This document shows, piece after piece, positions 8,397 through 17,295 of a stretch of 38,554 nucleotides of DNA. The notes below the pieces were generated by a model. The model was not told the origin of the DNA, searched no databases, and worked only from the letters and a program-made list of their open reading frames with translations. The position numbers and the translations under genes are program-made. Numbering within the stretch: the stretch's first letter is position 1; every line of letters begins with the position of its first letter. The stretch spans positions 1 to 38,554 of the forward strand of contig JACNLP010000033.1 of assembly GCA_014381465.1 (NCBI GenBank), written 5' to 3'. The stretch comes from Flavobacteriales bacterium. GTDB lineage: Bacteria > Bacteroidota > Bacteroidia > Flavobacteriales > BACL11.

Positions 8397-11300
8397 ATGA
8401 AATTAAAGAAAAATACAGTATTCATGAAAAATAAAGTTAAACAGATTTTTACTATTGCACTTGTATTGATTTATACCAGCACAATTGCCAAAGAAAATAT
8501 TACAGGACCTGGAGCTAATACTGTAGTACAAACGAAAATTGCAGCAGCTTGTGCGGCAGCAACATCACAAACAGATTTGAATATTAATAATGTAAGAGCA
8601 ACCATATTAGGTGGTGGTGATATGTGGTGGGATTTGAATGATGCAATGTACGAAATACCAAAAGGGAGTTTTAAAAACTCATTATTTGCTGGGGCACTTT
8701 GGATTGGTGGAGTAGATGCTGGAGGACAATTAAAAGTAGCTGCACAAACCTACAGACAAGGTGGTGATGATTTCTGGCCAGGACCACTGAATGTAAATAC
8801 AGCAACAATCAACGATCAGGAATGTTTGGCTTTTAACAAACATTTTAAAATGGAAAGAGAAATGGTAGAAGAATTTATTGCCAGGAATCAAGACCCAACC
8901 TATACTATTCCTGATGAAATTTTAGAGTGGCCTGCACATGGAGGGCCCGGGCAAGACCCTTTCTTAGCACCTTTCTTTGATGTAAATGCAGATGGATTTT
9001 ACAATCCCTATGATGGCGACTATCCTGATTATAATGTAACAGGAACAAACAAAGAAGCTAAACTTTTTGGAGATCAAACTCTTTGGTGGGTATTTAACGA
9101 TAAAGGAAATATTCATACAGAAACAGGGGCCGACCCAATTGGACTTGAAATTCATGCACAAGCATTTGCTTTTGAAGCAGATAATGAGGTAAATGATATG
9201 ACTTTCTATAATTATAAAATTATAAATCGTGCTACACAATCCTTAAATGAAACTTATTTTGGACAATGGGTTGATCCTGATTTAGGTAATTATTTAGATG
9301 ATTACGTAGGTTGTGATGTTGGATTAGGATTGGGATTTTGTTATAATGGTGATGCTGAGGATGAAGGTGCTACAGGTTATGGTTTTAACCCTCCAGCAAT
9401 TGGAGTTGATTTCTTCCAAGGTCCATTAGCTGATCCAGGAGATGGTCTTGATAATGATAGAGATGGAACTATTGATGAGTTAGGTGAACAAATTATCATG
9501 TCAAAATTTGTGTATTTCAATAATGATGGTTCTATGCAAGGAAATCCCAGTACCGGTTCACATTTTTACAATTATTTACAAGGGATTTGGAAGGACAATG
9601 TACCCATGACTTATGGAGGAGATGGAAAAGGAGGGGGTAATGGAGCAACAAATGAGCCATGTAACTTTATGTTTCCTGGATCTTCCGATTCGTCTTTGTT
9701 CTCTCAATATGGGGAGTGGACAGAAGTAACAGTAGGAAATACTCCAGCAGATAGAAGATTTATACAATCTGCAGGACCTTTTACATTAGAGCCAGGAGCT
9801 GTAAATCACATTACAGTAGGAGTAATTTGGGCAAGAGCACAGGGTGGAGGACCTTTAGCTTCAGTTGAATTGGTAAAAGTTTATGATCAAATTGCACAAG
9901 CATTATTTGATAGCAACTTTGATATTATTAATGGACCAGATGCTCCTGATTTGAATATAAGAGAGCTAGACAAAGAACTTATTTTTACAATATCTAATTC
10001 TTCTACTTCAAATAATATAAATGAAAGCTATAGTGAGAAAGATGCCTTTATTCAAAACCCTGTAAATATCCCAGGAAATCAGGATTATAATTTTCAAGGA
10101 TATTTGGTTTATCAATTGTTAAATTCAACAGTTACACAAACTGATTTAGATAATCCAGACAAAGCCCGACTAATTTTCAGATCTGATATTAAGGATGATG
10201 TTAGCGCTATCATTAATCACTATTATACACCAGCTCCTGCTAATATTTGGACTCCTGTTGAAGAGGTAAGTGGCGTATTAAGTGCAGGAATGAAAGGATC
10301 AGTAGATAATGGAATAGAATATTCTTTTAAAATAACAGAGGATAGATTTGCTTTAGGAAATACGCGTTTGGTAAATCATAAAACATATTATTATATGGCC
10401 CTTTCCTATGCATATAATGAGGCAGAAATAAATGAAGACCCTTATGCAGATGCTTCAACTGACCCAGAATATGATGGAAGAAACAGACCATATCTTTCAG
10501 GGCGTAGGAATATTAAAGTAGAAAAAGGAATTCCTCATTTTACAGAACCAGAAGATGGAGGAACTGTGCTTAATTCTTCTTTTGGTGATGGCGTAAAAAT
10601 TCAAAGATTGGAAGGTACAGGAAATGGAAATATACCTTTAGAATTCACAGATGAAACAATTACTGAAATTCTTAACTCTTCTTCTCACCGTTCATTTAAT
10701 CCTATTTACAAAAACGGTTTAGGTCCTATTGATGTTTCAGTAGTTGATCCTGTTGCTGTGAAAAAAGGAACTTATATTTTCACTTTGGAAGATCCAATTC
10801 TTGATAACCAAAACAATATTTCTTCTTATGGAAAATGGGTATTGAAAAATGAAACAACAGGGAATGTTGTAGCAACTTCAACTAAACCAATTGAGGTTGG
10901 CTCAGAGAAATTAATCTCAGATATAGGGCTTACCATAAAAATTCAACAAGGAGTAAATCCAGCTGAAGACCCAGCACTTATTACAAATAATGGTTTGATT
11001 ACTTCATCAATCGAATTTGAAAATATTAATGACAGATGGCTAACAGGTGTACCTGATAGAGATGATGAAAGTGGAATGTTTTGGGGACTGAACTGGATAA
11101 GGGCAGGATCATTTGAAGTAGATGCTGGCGGAAACACCCAGTTAAATGATTATTTTGTAAATGACGATCCAAATGGAATTTACGAATCTGCAGTAGAAAA
11201 GAGTACGGCTGTACCTTTTACTAATTTCTTGATGATTGGGAATGATTTTACTATGGAGTATTCAGGTGGAACATGGGCTCCTTATCATCTAACATCTTAC

Positions 11301-12587
11301 TATAAAGATGGTCCTGGATTTACCCAATCTTCTTCACAGCTTGCTAGTATGGCTGATTTACATTCAGTAGATATTGTATTTACTGATGATAAATCCAAAT
11401 GGTCAAAATGTGTGGTGGTAGAAGCACAAGATGATGATTTATTAACAGTAGGTGATCAAACAAAAATGGGATTGCGTCTAACTCCTTCAATTGATAAAGA
11501 TGGTAACCCTACAAATGATGGTACCATGGGTATGAGTTGGTTTCCTGGCTATGCCATTAATTTAGAAACCGGAGAAAGACTAAATATAATATTTGCTGAG
11601 GATTCTTATCTCTCAGAAGATAATGGTAGAGATTTAAAATGGAATCCTACTTCTAATATTGTAACTAAAGAGGCTCCAATGTATGACCCTCAAACACAAA
11701 CTTTCTCACAAGGAAGTTATTTACTTGGGGGTAAACATTTTATATATGTAATGGGCGGTAGTGCAGATGTAAAAAAAGATAGCACTTATATTAACGGAAC
11801 TGAAAGTCCGAATTATGATGAGTGTGCTTGGATTTATAATCAGTTAAAAGAGTACACTTCTCCTGGTTATGCTGCCAATATTTGGCAAGTATTCAGGAAT
11901 GCTACTTGGGTAGGAGTACCTCTGCTTAGCCCAGGAAGATCGCTTCTTGCTAATGATGCAACTGTGAAACTAAGAGTAAGCAAACCATACAACCAGTATG
12001 TAACCAGAGATGCTTCTGCTATTTTAGATAAAAATGATGATCTTGATACTGTTACTACTTATTTTGTAATGGGACAAAATTTGACTTATAACGGGAATAC
12101 ATATGCACCTGGTGATACTTTTACAACTGGGTCACTTATTACTTCTTTTGGAGGAAGTAGTAATGCAAGAGCTATTAGTCCAATTCCAGTGAATGGATTT
12201 AGCTCTATGTACCGATTTTCTACTGATGATATTGTAGCTGAAAAAGGAGATCATAATACTGCTGTAAATGCACTAGATATGATAAATGTAGTTCCTAATC
12301 CTTATTATGCTTATTCGGCTTACGAAACTTCTCAGCTTGATAATAGAATAAAAATAACTAACCTACCAACAAGAGCAACAATTTCTATTTATACTATAAA
12401 TGGAACTTTGGTACGGCAAATGAAAAAGAATGATAAAATGACTTCAATCGATTGGGATTTGAAAAATACTTTTGGTATTCCTGTGTCATCTGGATTGTAT
12501 GTAATACATATAGATGCAAAAGGAGTTGGAGAGAAGGTGCTCAAATGGTTTGGCGTTATGCGTCCTATTGACTTGGATACTTTCTAA
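8397..12587 (+). CDS. Giant secreted protein with calcium-loop motifs and T9SS/FlgD-like C-terminal domain
   Basis: A 1396-residue protein with an N-terminal hydrophobic signal. Either the ATG at 8397 or the one at 8424 may be used; the latter (MKNKVKQIFTIALVLIYT) gives a more normal signal peptide. The early part has DVNADGFYNPYDGDYP near residue 195 and GLDNDRDGTIDELG near 350, acidic loops resembling EF-hand or thrombospondin-3 calcium sites. The last hundred residues (from NVVPNPYYAY, about 1295) form a beta-sandwich like FlgD-Ig or type A T9SS sorting domains: ISIYTINGTLVRQ, then GIPVSSGLYVIHI. The tail MRPIDLDTF extends beyond a usual sorting signal. Position between a receptor and a PorV-like gene suggests a surface-displayed partner. 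No enzyme domain was recognised. Confidence 0.75.
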   Translation: MKLKKNTVFMKNKVKQIFTIALVLIYTSTIAKENITGPGANTVVQTKIAAACAAATSQTDLNINNVRATILGGGDMWWDLNDAMYEIPKGSFKNSLFAGALWIGGVDAGGQLKVAAQTYRQGGDDFWPGPLNVNTATINDQECLAFNKHFKMEREMVEEFIARNQDPTYTIPDEILEWPAHGGPGQDPFLAPFFDVNADGFYNPYDGDYPDYNVTGTNKEAKLFGDQTLWWVFNDKGNIHTETGADPIGLEIHAQAFAFEADNEVNDMTFYNYKIINRATQSLNETYFGQWVDPDLGNYLDDYVGCDVGLGLGFCYNGDAEDEGATGYGFNPPAIGVDFFQGPLADPGDGLDNDRDGTIDELGEQIIMSKFVYFNNDGSMQGNPSTGSHFYNYLQGIWKDNVPMTYGGDGKGGGNGATNEPCNFMFPGSSDSSLFSQYGEWTEVTVGNTPADRRFIQSAGPFTLEPGAVNHITVGVIWARAQGGGPLASVELVKVYDQIAQALFDSNFDIINGPDAPDLNIRELDKELIFTISNSSTSNNINESYSEKDAFIQNPVNIPGNQDYNFQGYLVYQLLNSTVTQTDLDNPDKARLIFRSDIKDDVSAIINHYYTPAPANIWTPVEEVSGVLSAGMKGSVDNGIEYSFKITEDRFALGNTRLVNHKTYYYMALSYAYNEAEINEDPYADASTDPEYDGRNRPYLSGRRNIKVEKGIPHFTEPEDGGTVLNSSFGDGVKIQRLEGTGNGNIPLEFTDETITEILNSSSHRSFNPIYKNGLGPIDVSVVDPVAVKKGTYIFTLEDPILDNQNNISSYGKWVLKNETTGNVVATSTKPIEVGSEKLISDIGLTIKIQQGVNPAEDPALITNNGLITSSIEFENINDRWLTGVPDRDDESGMFWGLNWIRAGSFEVDAGGNTQLNDYFVNDDPNGIYESAVEKSTAVPFTNFLMIGNDFTMEYSGGTWAPYHLTSYYKDGPGFTQSSSQLASMADLHSVDIVFTDDKSKWSKCVVVEAQDDDLLTVGDQTKMGLRLTPSIDKDGNPTNDGTMGMSWFPGYAINLETGERLNIIFAEDSYLSEDNGRDLKWNPTSNIVTKEAPMYDPQTQTFSQGSYLLGGKHFIYVMGGSADVKKDSTYINGTESPNYDECAWIYNQLKEYTSPGYAANIWQVFRNATWVGVPLLSPGRSLLANDATVKLRVSKPYNQYVTRDASAILDKNDDLDTVTTYFVMGQNLTYNGNTYAPGDTFTTGSLITSFGGSSNARAISPIPVNGFSSMYRFSTDDIVAEKGDHNTAVNALDMINVVPNPYYAYSAYETSQLDNRIKITNLPTRATISIYTINGTLVRQMKKNDKMTSIDWDLKNTFGIPVSSGLYVIHIDAKGVGEKVLKWFGVMRPIDLDTF

Positions 12588-12599
12588 ATTATAGATAAA

Positions 12600-13673
12600 A
12601 TGAATACTACTGAAATGAAAAAAATAAACAATTGGCTAAAAGCCCTTATAATTGTATCGCTTATTGTGCTGCCTGTAAAAGACAATTTTGCAGGTAATGA
12701 GCAAAGAGCTGGTCAAGCGGGAGCTTCTGAATTACTAATTAATCCTTGGGCAAGAAGCTCGGGTTGGGCAAGTGCTAATATTGCAGGCGTTAGAGGTTTG
12801 GAAGGAGTGTTTAGCAATGTAGCAGGTTTGGCATTTACATCTAAAACTGAACTAATCTTTTCTCGAACTAATTGGTTAATGTATAACGATAATGAAGCAG
12901 TAAGTTATATCAATACTTTTGGTTTTTCTCAAAAAGTGGGGGAGTCAGGCGTATTGGCATTGGGTATCATGTCCATGGATTTTGGTGATATTAAAATTAC
13001 AACTGAAGATCTTCCTAATGGAGGAATTGGAACTTTTTCTCCTAAGTTTATGAATATCGGACTCTCTTATGCTAAAACTTTTTCTAATAGTCTTTATGGA
13101 GGGCTTACTGTTAAAATGATTTCAGAAAAAATATCAAATTTAAGTGCAAATGGAGTAGCTCTTGATGTTGGAATACAATATGTAACAGGGGCAAAGGATA
13201 ATTTAAAGTTTGGTATTTCTCTTAAAAATTGGGGAGCTAGAATGTCCTACTCAGGGGATGGCCTTTCGTTTAGAGATTTTGTAAACCCTAATTATGAAAT
13301 GACTGTTGAACAAAAATCTTCTGAGTTTGAGCTACCTTCACTACTTAATATTGGAATATCTTATGATTTACTTTATATGCAACACCGATTAACAGGTGCG
13401 GGAACTTTTACTTCCAATGCTTTCCAGAAAGACCAATACAGATTGGGAGGAGAGTATTCGTATAATGAAGTATTTATGGTTCGTTTGGGCTATACCTATG
13501 AGGAAGGAATTAGAACACCATCTACTAGAACTACAGCTCTAAGAGGGCCAAGTGGAGGTTTCACTATTGAAATACCAATGGGTGGAGGTAAAACTTTTGG
13601 TGTAGATTATTCTTACCGACATACCGATCCTTTCCAAGGAGTTCATGCTATAGGAGCCAGAATAAACCTCTAA
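12600..13673 (+). CDS. PorV/PorQ-family outer-membrane beta-barrel protein
   Basis: A 357-residue protein with a signal segment (LIIVSLIVLPVKDNFA) and then the family's hallmark opening, AGASELLINPWARSSGWA, with NVAGLAF soon after, as in the FadL-like PorV/PorQ (UPF0164) family. The remainder is alternating beta strands (GLSYAKTFSNSLYGGLTVK, YRLGGEYSYNEVFMVRLGY), ending GARINL. In the type IX system PorV carries cargo from the translocon to the attachment complex. This copy is not next to the translocon genes but 12 bp after a giant secreted protein, so it may be a dedicated paralogue for that cargo. It could start at the ATG of 12600 or of 12615. Confidence 0.85.
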   Translation: MNTTEMKKINNWLKALIIVSLIVLPVKDNFAGNEQRAGQAGASELLINPWARSSGWASANIAGVRGLEGVFSNVAGLAFTSKTELIFSRTNWLMYNDNEAVSYINTFGFSQKVGESGVLALGIMSMDFGDIKITTEDLPNGGIGTFSPKFMNIGLSYAKTFSNSLYGGLTVKMISEKISNLSANGVALDVGIQYVTGAKDNLKFGISLKNWGARMSYSGDGLSFRDFVNPNYEMTVEQKSSEFELPSLLNIGISYDLLYMQHRLTGAGTFTSNAFQKDQYRLGGEYSYNEVFMVRLGYTYEEGIRTPSTRTTALRGPSGGFTIEIPMGGGKTFGVDYSYRHTDPFQGVHAIGARINL

Positions 13674-13737
13674 TTAAACAAAATTATTTTTAAACAAAGA
13701 GGGAAAAAATTCTTTCTTTGTATAATGCTATGTTATT

Positions 13738-14211
13738 ATGAGCGATATAAAATATTTTACTAAGGAAGGACTACAAAATTTGAAGGATGAATTAAATCAT
13801 CTGAAAAATGTAGAACGCCCAAATATTACCAAAGAAATTGCAGAAGCAAGAGATAAAGGTGATTTGTCGGAAAATGCAGAATATGATGCGGCAAAAGAAG
13901 CGCAAGGAATGTTGGAAGCAAAAATTGCAAAAATTGAAGAGCAATTAAGTCAAGCAAGAGTGCTTGATGAAAGCGAATTAGATACCTCCTCTGTACATTT
14001 ACTCACCAAAGTTACCATCAAAAATATTGAAAATAACATGCAATTTACTTATACTATTGTGCCCGAATCGGAAACAGATTTAATGGCAAAAAAGATTTCG
14101 GTTGAGTCGCCCATAGCACAAGGATTATTGGGTAAAAAAGTAGGAGAAATTGCTGAAATAAATGTACCAAATGGCATCATGAAATTTGAAATTATTGCCA
14201 TAACGACTTAA
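13738..14211 (+). CDS. greA: Transcription elongation factor GreA
   Basis: A 157-residue cytoplasmic protein that rescues backtracked RNA polymerase by stimulating transcript cleavage. The N-terminal coiled coil has the acidic tip ARDKGDLSENAEYDAAKEAQ near residues 38-57, containing the D and E residues that act in the polymerase secondary channel. The C-terminal FKBP-like domain has SPIAQGLLGKKVGE. Length is normal. It precedes the HIT gene by only 3 bp and is probably co-transcribed with it. Confidence 0.96.
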   Translation: MSDIKYFTKEGLQNLKDELNHLKNVERPNITKEIAEARDKGDLSENAEYDAAKEAQGMLEAKIAKIEEQLSQARVLDESELDTSSVHLLTKVTIKNIENNMQFTYTIVPESETDLMAKKISVESPIAQGLLGKKVGEIAEINVPNGIMKFEIIAITT

Positions 14212-14214
14212 ACA

Positions 14215-14607
14215 ATGTCAAGTGTTTTTACTAAAATAGTAAATGGTGATATTCCTGCATACAAAGTAGCAGAAAACGAAAGATTCTTGGCTTTTTTAGA
14301 TATTTTCCCTCTTGCTAAAGGACATCTACTTATCATTCCAAAAAAAGAAACCGACTATATTTTTGATTTAGATTCGGAAGAATTTATGGCACTTTGGCAA
14401 TTTGCACAATTGGTAGCAAAAGCAATGGATAAGGTATTTGATTGTGATAGAATTGGAGTTGCAGTAATTGGCTTAGAAGTGCCTCATGCTCATATTCATT
14501 TAGTACCTTTAAAAAACATGACCAGCATAAATTTTGAAAAACCAAAACTAAAATTCACACAGCAAGAATTTGAGGAAATTGCCCAGAAAATAAGAAGAGA
14601 GGTATAA
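14215..14607 (+). CDS. HIT family nucleotide-binding hydrolase
   Basis: A 130-residue histidine triad protein. The start FTKIVNGDIPAYKV and the middle FLDIFPLAKGHLLIIPKK are the conserved HIT core, and the triad HAHIHLV lies at residues 91-97 with H91, H93 and H95; H93 would be the nucleophile by family analogy. Such proteins hydrolyse nucleoside phosphoramidates or dinucleoside polyphosphates. It follows greA by 3 bp, a pairing consistent with a shared transcript. Its stop codon abuts the stop of the convergent ruvC with no gap. The specific substrate cannot be told from sequence. Confidence 0.92.
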   Translation: MSSVFTKIVNGDIPAYKVAENERFLAFLDIFPLAKGHLLIIPKKETDYIFDLDSEEFMALWQFAQLVAKAMDKVFDCDRIGVAVIGLEVPHAHIHLVPLKNMTSINFEKPKLKFTQQEFEEIAQKIRREV

Positions 14608-15159
14608 CTACTTCAACCTATCCGGATTATCTTTTACAAATGCTTTCCAGCCCGTATAACTTTTTCCTTTCTCTGCTACATTTCTTTGGAAAAAATGACA
14701 AACAGCAGCAGCTAATCCATCAGTAGCATCTAAGTGTTTTGGCATTTCTTTTATTGTTAATAATGATTTTAGCATGGCTGCCACTTGCTCTTTTGAAGCA
14801 TTTCCGTTTCCTGTAATTGCCTTTTTTATTTTCTTTGGGCTGTATTCAAAAATTGGAATATCTCTATAAAGTCCTGCTGCCATTGCTACTCCTTGAGCTC
14901 TTCCCAATTTCAGCATAGATTGTACATTTTTTCCAAAAAAAGGAGCTTCTACTGCTAACTCATCTGGTTTGTACTCATCTATCAAAGCCAATGTTCTTTC
15001 AAAAATCCGTTTTAATTTCAGTTCGTGTGAATCTAATTTGGCTAAATGTAAAACACCCATCTGCAAGAGCTGCATCTTTTTTTTATTAATTTGGATTAAA
15101 CCATAACCCATTATGGTAGTTCCTGGGTCAATTCCTAATATGATTTTTTCTATCGACAA
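14608..15159 (-). CDS. ruvC: Crossover junction endodeoxyribonuclease RuvC
   Basis: A 183-residue Holliday-junction resolvase acting with RuvAB in recombination repair. Catalytic acidic residues are visible: D11 in [15 protein letters not shown], Glu in [11 protein letters not shown], and the C-terminal pair in [13 protein letters not shown]. The middle segment [15 protein letters not shown] is also typical. The start is a TTG at 15159; the next upstream codons in frame are CAA and a stop, and no later Met could keep the first catalytic Asp. The gene is divergent from the flippase-like gene with closely spaced candidate promoters. It converges on the HIT gene with zero spacing. Confidence 0.95.
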   Translation of the reverse strand: MSIEKIILGIDPGTTIMGYGLIQINKKKMQLLQMGVLHLAKLDSHELKLKRIFERTLALIDEYKPDELAVEAPFFGKNVQSMLKLGRAQGVAMAAGLYRDIPIFEYSPKKIKKAITGNGNASKEQVAAMLKSLLTIKEMPKHLDATDGLAAAVCHFFQRNVAEKGKSYTGWKAFVKDNPDRLK

Positions 15160-15173
15160 TTGTTATCTTTAAG

Positions 15174-15181
15174 TATATTTG
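15174..15181 (+). promoter_or_regulatory. Candidate -7 box for the flippase-glycosyltransferase operon
   Basis: TATATTTG matches TAnnTTTG 17 nt before the ATG at 15199. No TTG at a proper -33 distance was found. Confidence 0.4.
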
Positions 15182-15186
15182 CAATA

Positions 15187-15194
15187 CAAAACTA
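15187..15194 (-). promoter_or_regulatory. Candidate -7 box for ruvC
   Basis: Reads TAGTTTTG on the minus strand, about 28 nt before the TTG start at 15159. It lies 5 bp from the opposed box at 15174-15181, so the two promoters would face each other and could interfere. Confidence 0.35.
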
Positions 15195-15198
15195 AACA

Positions 15199-16179
15199 AT
15201 GCTTTCCAAAAAAACGCTTGGCTTTCTATTAAAAATTACAATTGTTGTGTTTGCATTGTACTTTCTGTGCCAACAACTTATAAGTAAAAAAGCAATTGAA
15301 GGATTTGATATTACTTTTATCAGGCAAACAATAGTTGAAAAACAACTTTTAGTTTTTTTGGTTTTTTTGATGATGTTTTTCAATTGGTTTGTTGAAGCAA
15401 TTAAATGGAAATTCTTAATTGGTAAAATTGAAAAAGTAAGCATGCTTACCTCTTTACGAGCTGTTTTTTCGGGTATAACCGTTTCTGTGTTTACGCCCAA
15501 CAGAATTGGCGAATACGGGGGAAGGGTATTTTGTTTGGAAAAAGCTGATAGAATTCAAGGGGTTTTAATAACGGTTTTGGGCTCTATGGCACAACTACTT
15601 ACTACCATCTTTTTTGGTTCAATTGGTATTTTGTTTTTGAATAATTACATTCCAGAACTGCAAGGGTTATATCAAGAAATGGAATTTGCTTATCCTGTAA
15701 TGTTTTTCATGCTATTGCTTTTAAATATCTTGTTGCTACTTCTTTTTCATAATATTTCTATCATTTCCAATTTGATGGATAAGTTCTCTTGGCTCAAAAA
15801 ATACAAAAAGTATAAAGAAGTTTTTACCTTTTATAATACTCAAGAGTTATCTTTTGTGTTCATCTTTTCCATTATTCGTTATGCCATTTTTACTACTCAA
15901 TTTTTTATTCTACTTCAATTATTTGCGGTTGATATTTCTTATTTTGATGCTATTATTTTAACAATGGTAATGCTTTTTGTTATTTCTGTAATACCAACAA
16001 TTGCTATTTCAGAAATTGGCATAAGGAGTTCGGTAGCAATATATTTGTTCGGATTAGTTTCTGCTAATACTTTGGGAATTCTCTCTGCCACTTTCGTGCT
16101 TTGGGTAATTAATTTATTACTTCCTGCCATCATTGGAGCATTCTTTGTATTTACGCTCAAATTTTTTAGAAAAGCGTAA
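15199..16179 (+). CDS. Flippase-like membrane protein (LPG synthase TM/UPF0104 family)
   Basis: A 326-residue integral membrane protein with about eight hydrophobic segments. Diagnostic pieces are NWFVEAIKWKFLIG near residue 66, then SVFTPNRIGEYGGRV near 95, and SEIGIRSSVAIYLFG near 273, which match the family of the MprF/AglD-type membrane domain, thought to translocate lipids. It abuts a membrane glycosyltransferase gene exactly (stop at 16177-16179, ATG at 16180), so the pair may build and flip a glycolipid. The start ATG at 15199 lies just after a candidate -7 box. Substrate unknown. Confidence 0.85.
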   Translation: MLSKKTLGFLLKITIVVFALYFLCQQLISKKAIEGFDITFIRQTIVEKQLLVFLVFLMMFFNWFVEAIKWKFLIGKIEKVSMLTSLRAVFSGITVSVFTPNRIGEYGGRVFCLEKADRIQGVLITVLGSMAQLLTTIFFGSIGILFLNNYIPELQGLYQEMEFAYPVMFFMLLLLNILLLLLFHNISIISNLMDKFSWLKKYKKYKEVFTFYNTQELSFVFIFSIIRYAIFTTQFFILLQLFAVDISYFDAIILTMVMLFVISVIPTIAISEIGIRSSVAIYLFGLVSANTLGILSATFVLWVINLLLPAIIGAFFVFTLKFFRKA

Positions 16180-17295
16180 ATGGAAATCGCATATATTTTC
16201 TTCTCAATATTAGGAATTTGGTACTTCTTTGTATTTTTACTATATAGAATTGCTTGGAATAAACTTCCTAAATTAAAAAGCACAAACGATAAGGATTTTG
16301 TAAGTGTAATTGTAGCTTGTAGAAATGAGAGGGATAATATTGCAAATCTTATTCAGCAAGTTAAAAATCAAAAATTAGATAAGAATAGATTTGAAATGAT
16401 TATAGTAAATGATCATTCTACTGATGATACTTTGCAAATTTTGGAAAAAGAGGCGTCAATTTGGGATAAGCTAAAAGTAGTCCGTTTAAGTAAAAGTGAA
16501 AAAGGGAAAAAATCGGCCATCCAAAAAGGAATTTCTTTTGCAAAAGGGGATATTATTCTGTGCACGGATGCCGATTGCTCTGTTGGAGAAAATTGGATAA
16601 CTACTATTTTATCTTATTTTTTAGATGAGAATATTAAAATGGTTTCCGCTCCTGTGGTTTTTGAAAATAAAAAAGGAATTTTTCAGAAACTACAGTCCTT
16701 AGAATTTTTAAGTTTGATTGGTTCGGGTGCAGCTGCAATTTCTAGAGGAAAAAGTATCTTTTGCAATGGTGCTAATTTGGCTTACAGAAAGTCTGTTTTT
16801 TTTGAAGTAAATCCCTTTAGGAACAATACTGTTTCTGGGGATGATGTGTTCTTGATGCACCACATCAAACAGAAATATACCAATGGAATTGCTTTTGCAA
16901 AACAGAAAGATGCTATTGTAGAAACAATCAGCCAGCCCAATTTAAAAGCATTTATTAACCAAAGAAAAAGGTGGGCTGCTAAAAGCAGTGCTTACAAAGA
17001 TTTTGATACAATCCTTATTAGTATTTTGGTTTTTTTGATGAATTTAAGCATTGCTACTTTGTTTGTTTTATTTCTTTTTAATATCAAGTGGTTAGGGATT
17101 TTCTTGGCTTTGTTTTTAGTAAAATTTGTTGCTGATTATCTTTTTCTGCTTCCTGTTCTTCAATTTTTCAAAAGAAAAAAATTAGCTTTTTGGATTCTTC
17201 CTTTTGAAATATTTTATTGCTTTTATATTGTTTTAATTGTACTTTTATCCTTTACCAATTCCTTTGAGTGGAAAGGCAGAACTCATAAAAAATGA
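16180..17295 (+). CDS. Family 2 glycosyltransferase, membrane-anchored
   Basis: A 371-residue protein with an N-terminal TM helix, a GT-A catalytic domain and about three C-terminal TM helices. Catalytic-site motifs are SVIVACRNERDNI, IIVNDHSTDDT, the DxD-type LCTDADCS near residue 130, SGDDVFLMHH, and QRKRWAAKS (the QxxRW-like motif of processive enzymes). It would transfer a sugar from a nucleotide donor to a lipid or growing polysaccharide on the cytoplasmic face. It is flush with the flippase-like gene upstream and overlaps the permease gene downstream by 4 bp (ATGA), so the three form one operon. Acceptor unknown. Confidence 0.88.
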   Translation: MEIAYIFFSILGIWYFFVFLLYRIAWNKLPKLKSTNDKDFVSVIVACRNERDNIANLIQQVKNQKLDKNRFEMIIVNDHSTDDTLQILEKEASIWDKLKVVRLSKSEKGKKSAIQKGISFAKGDIILCTDADCSVGENWITTILSYFLDENIKMVSAPVVFENKKGIFQKLQSLEFLSLIGSGAAAISRGKSIFCNGANLAYRKSVFFEVNPFRNNTVSGDDVFLMHHIKQKYTNGIAFAKQKDAIVETISQPNLKAFINQRKRWAAKSSAYKDFDTILISILVFLMNLSIATLFVLFLFNIKWLGIFLALFLVKFVADYLFLLPVLQFFKRKKLAFWILPFEIFYCFYIVLIVLLSFTNSFEWKGRTHKK

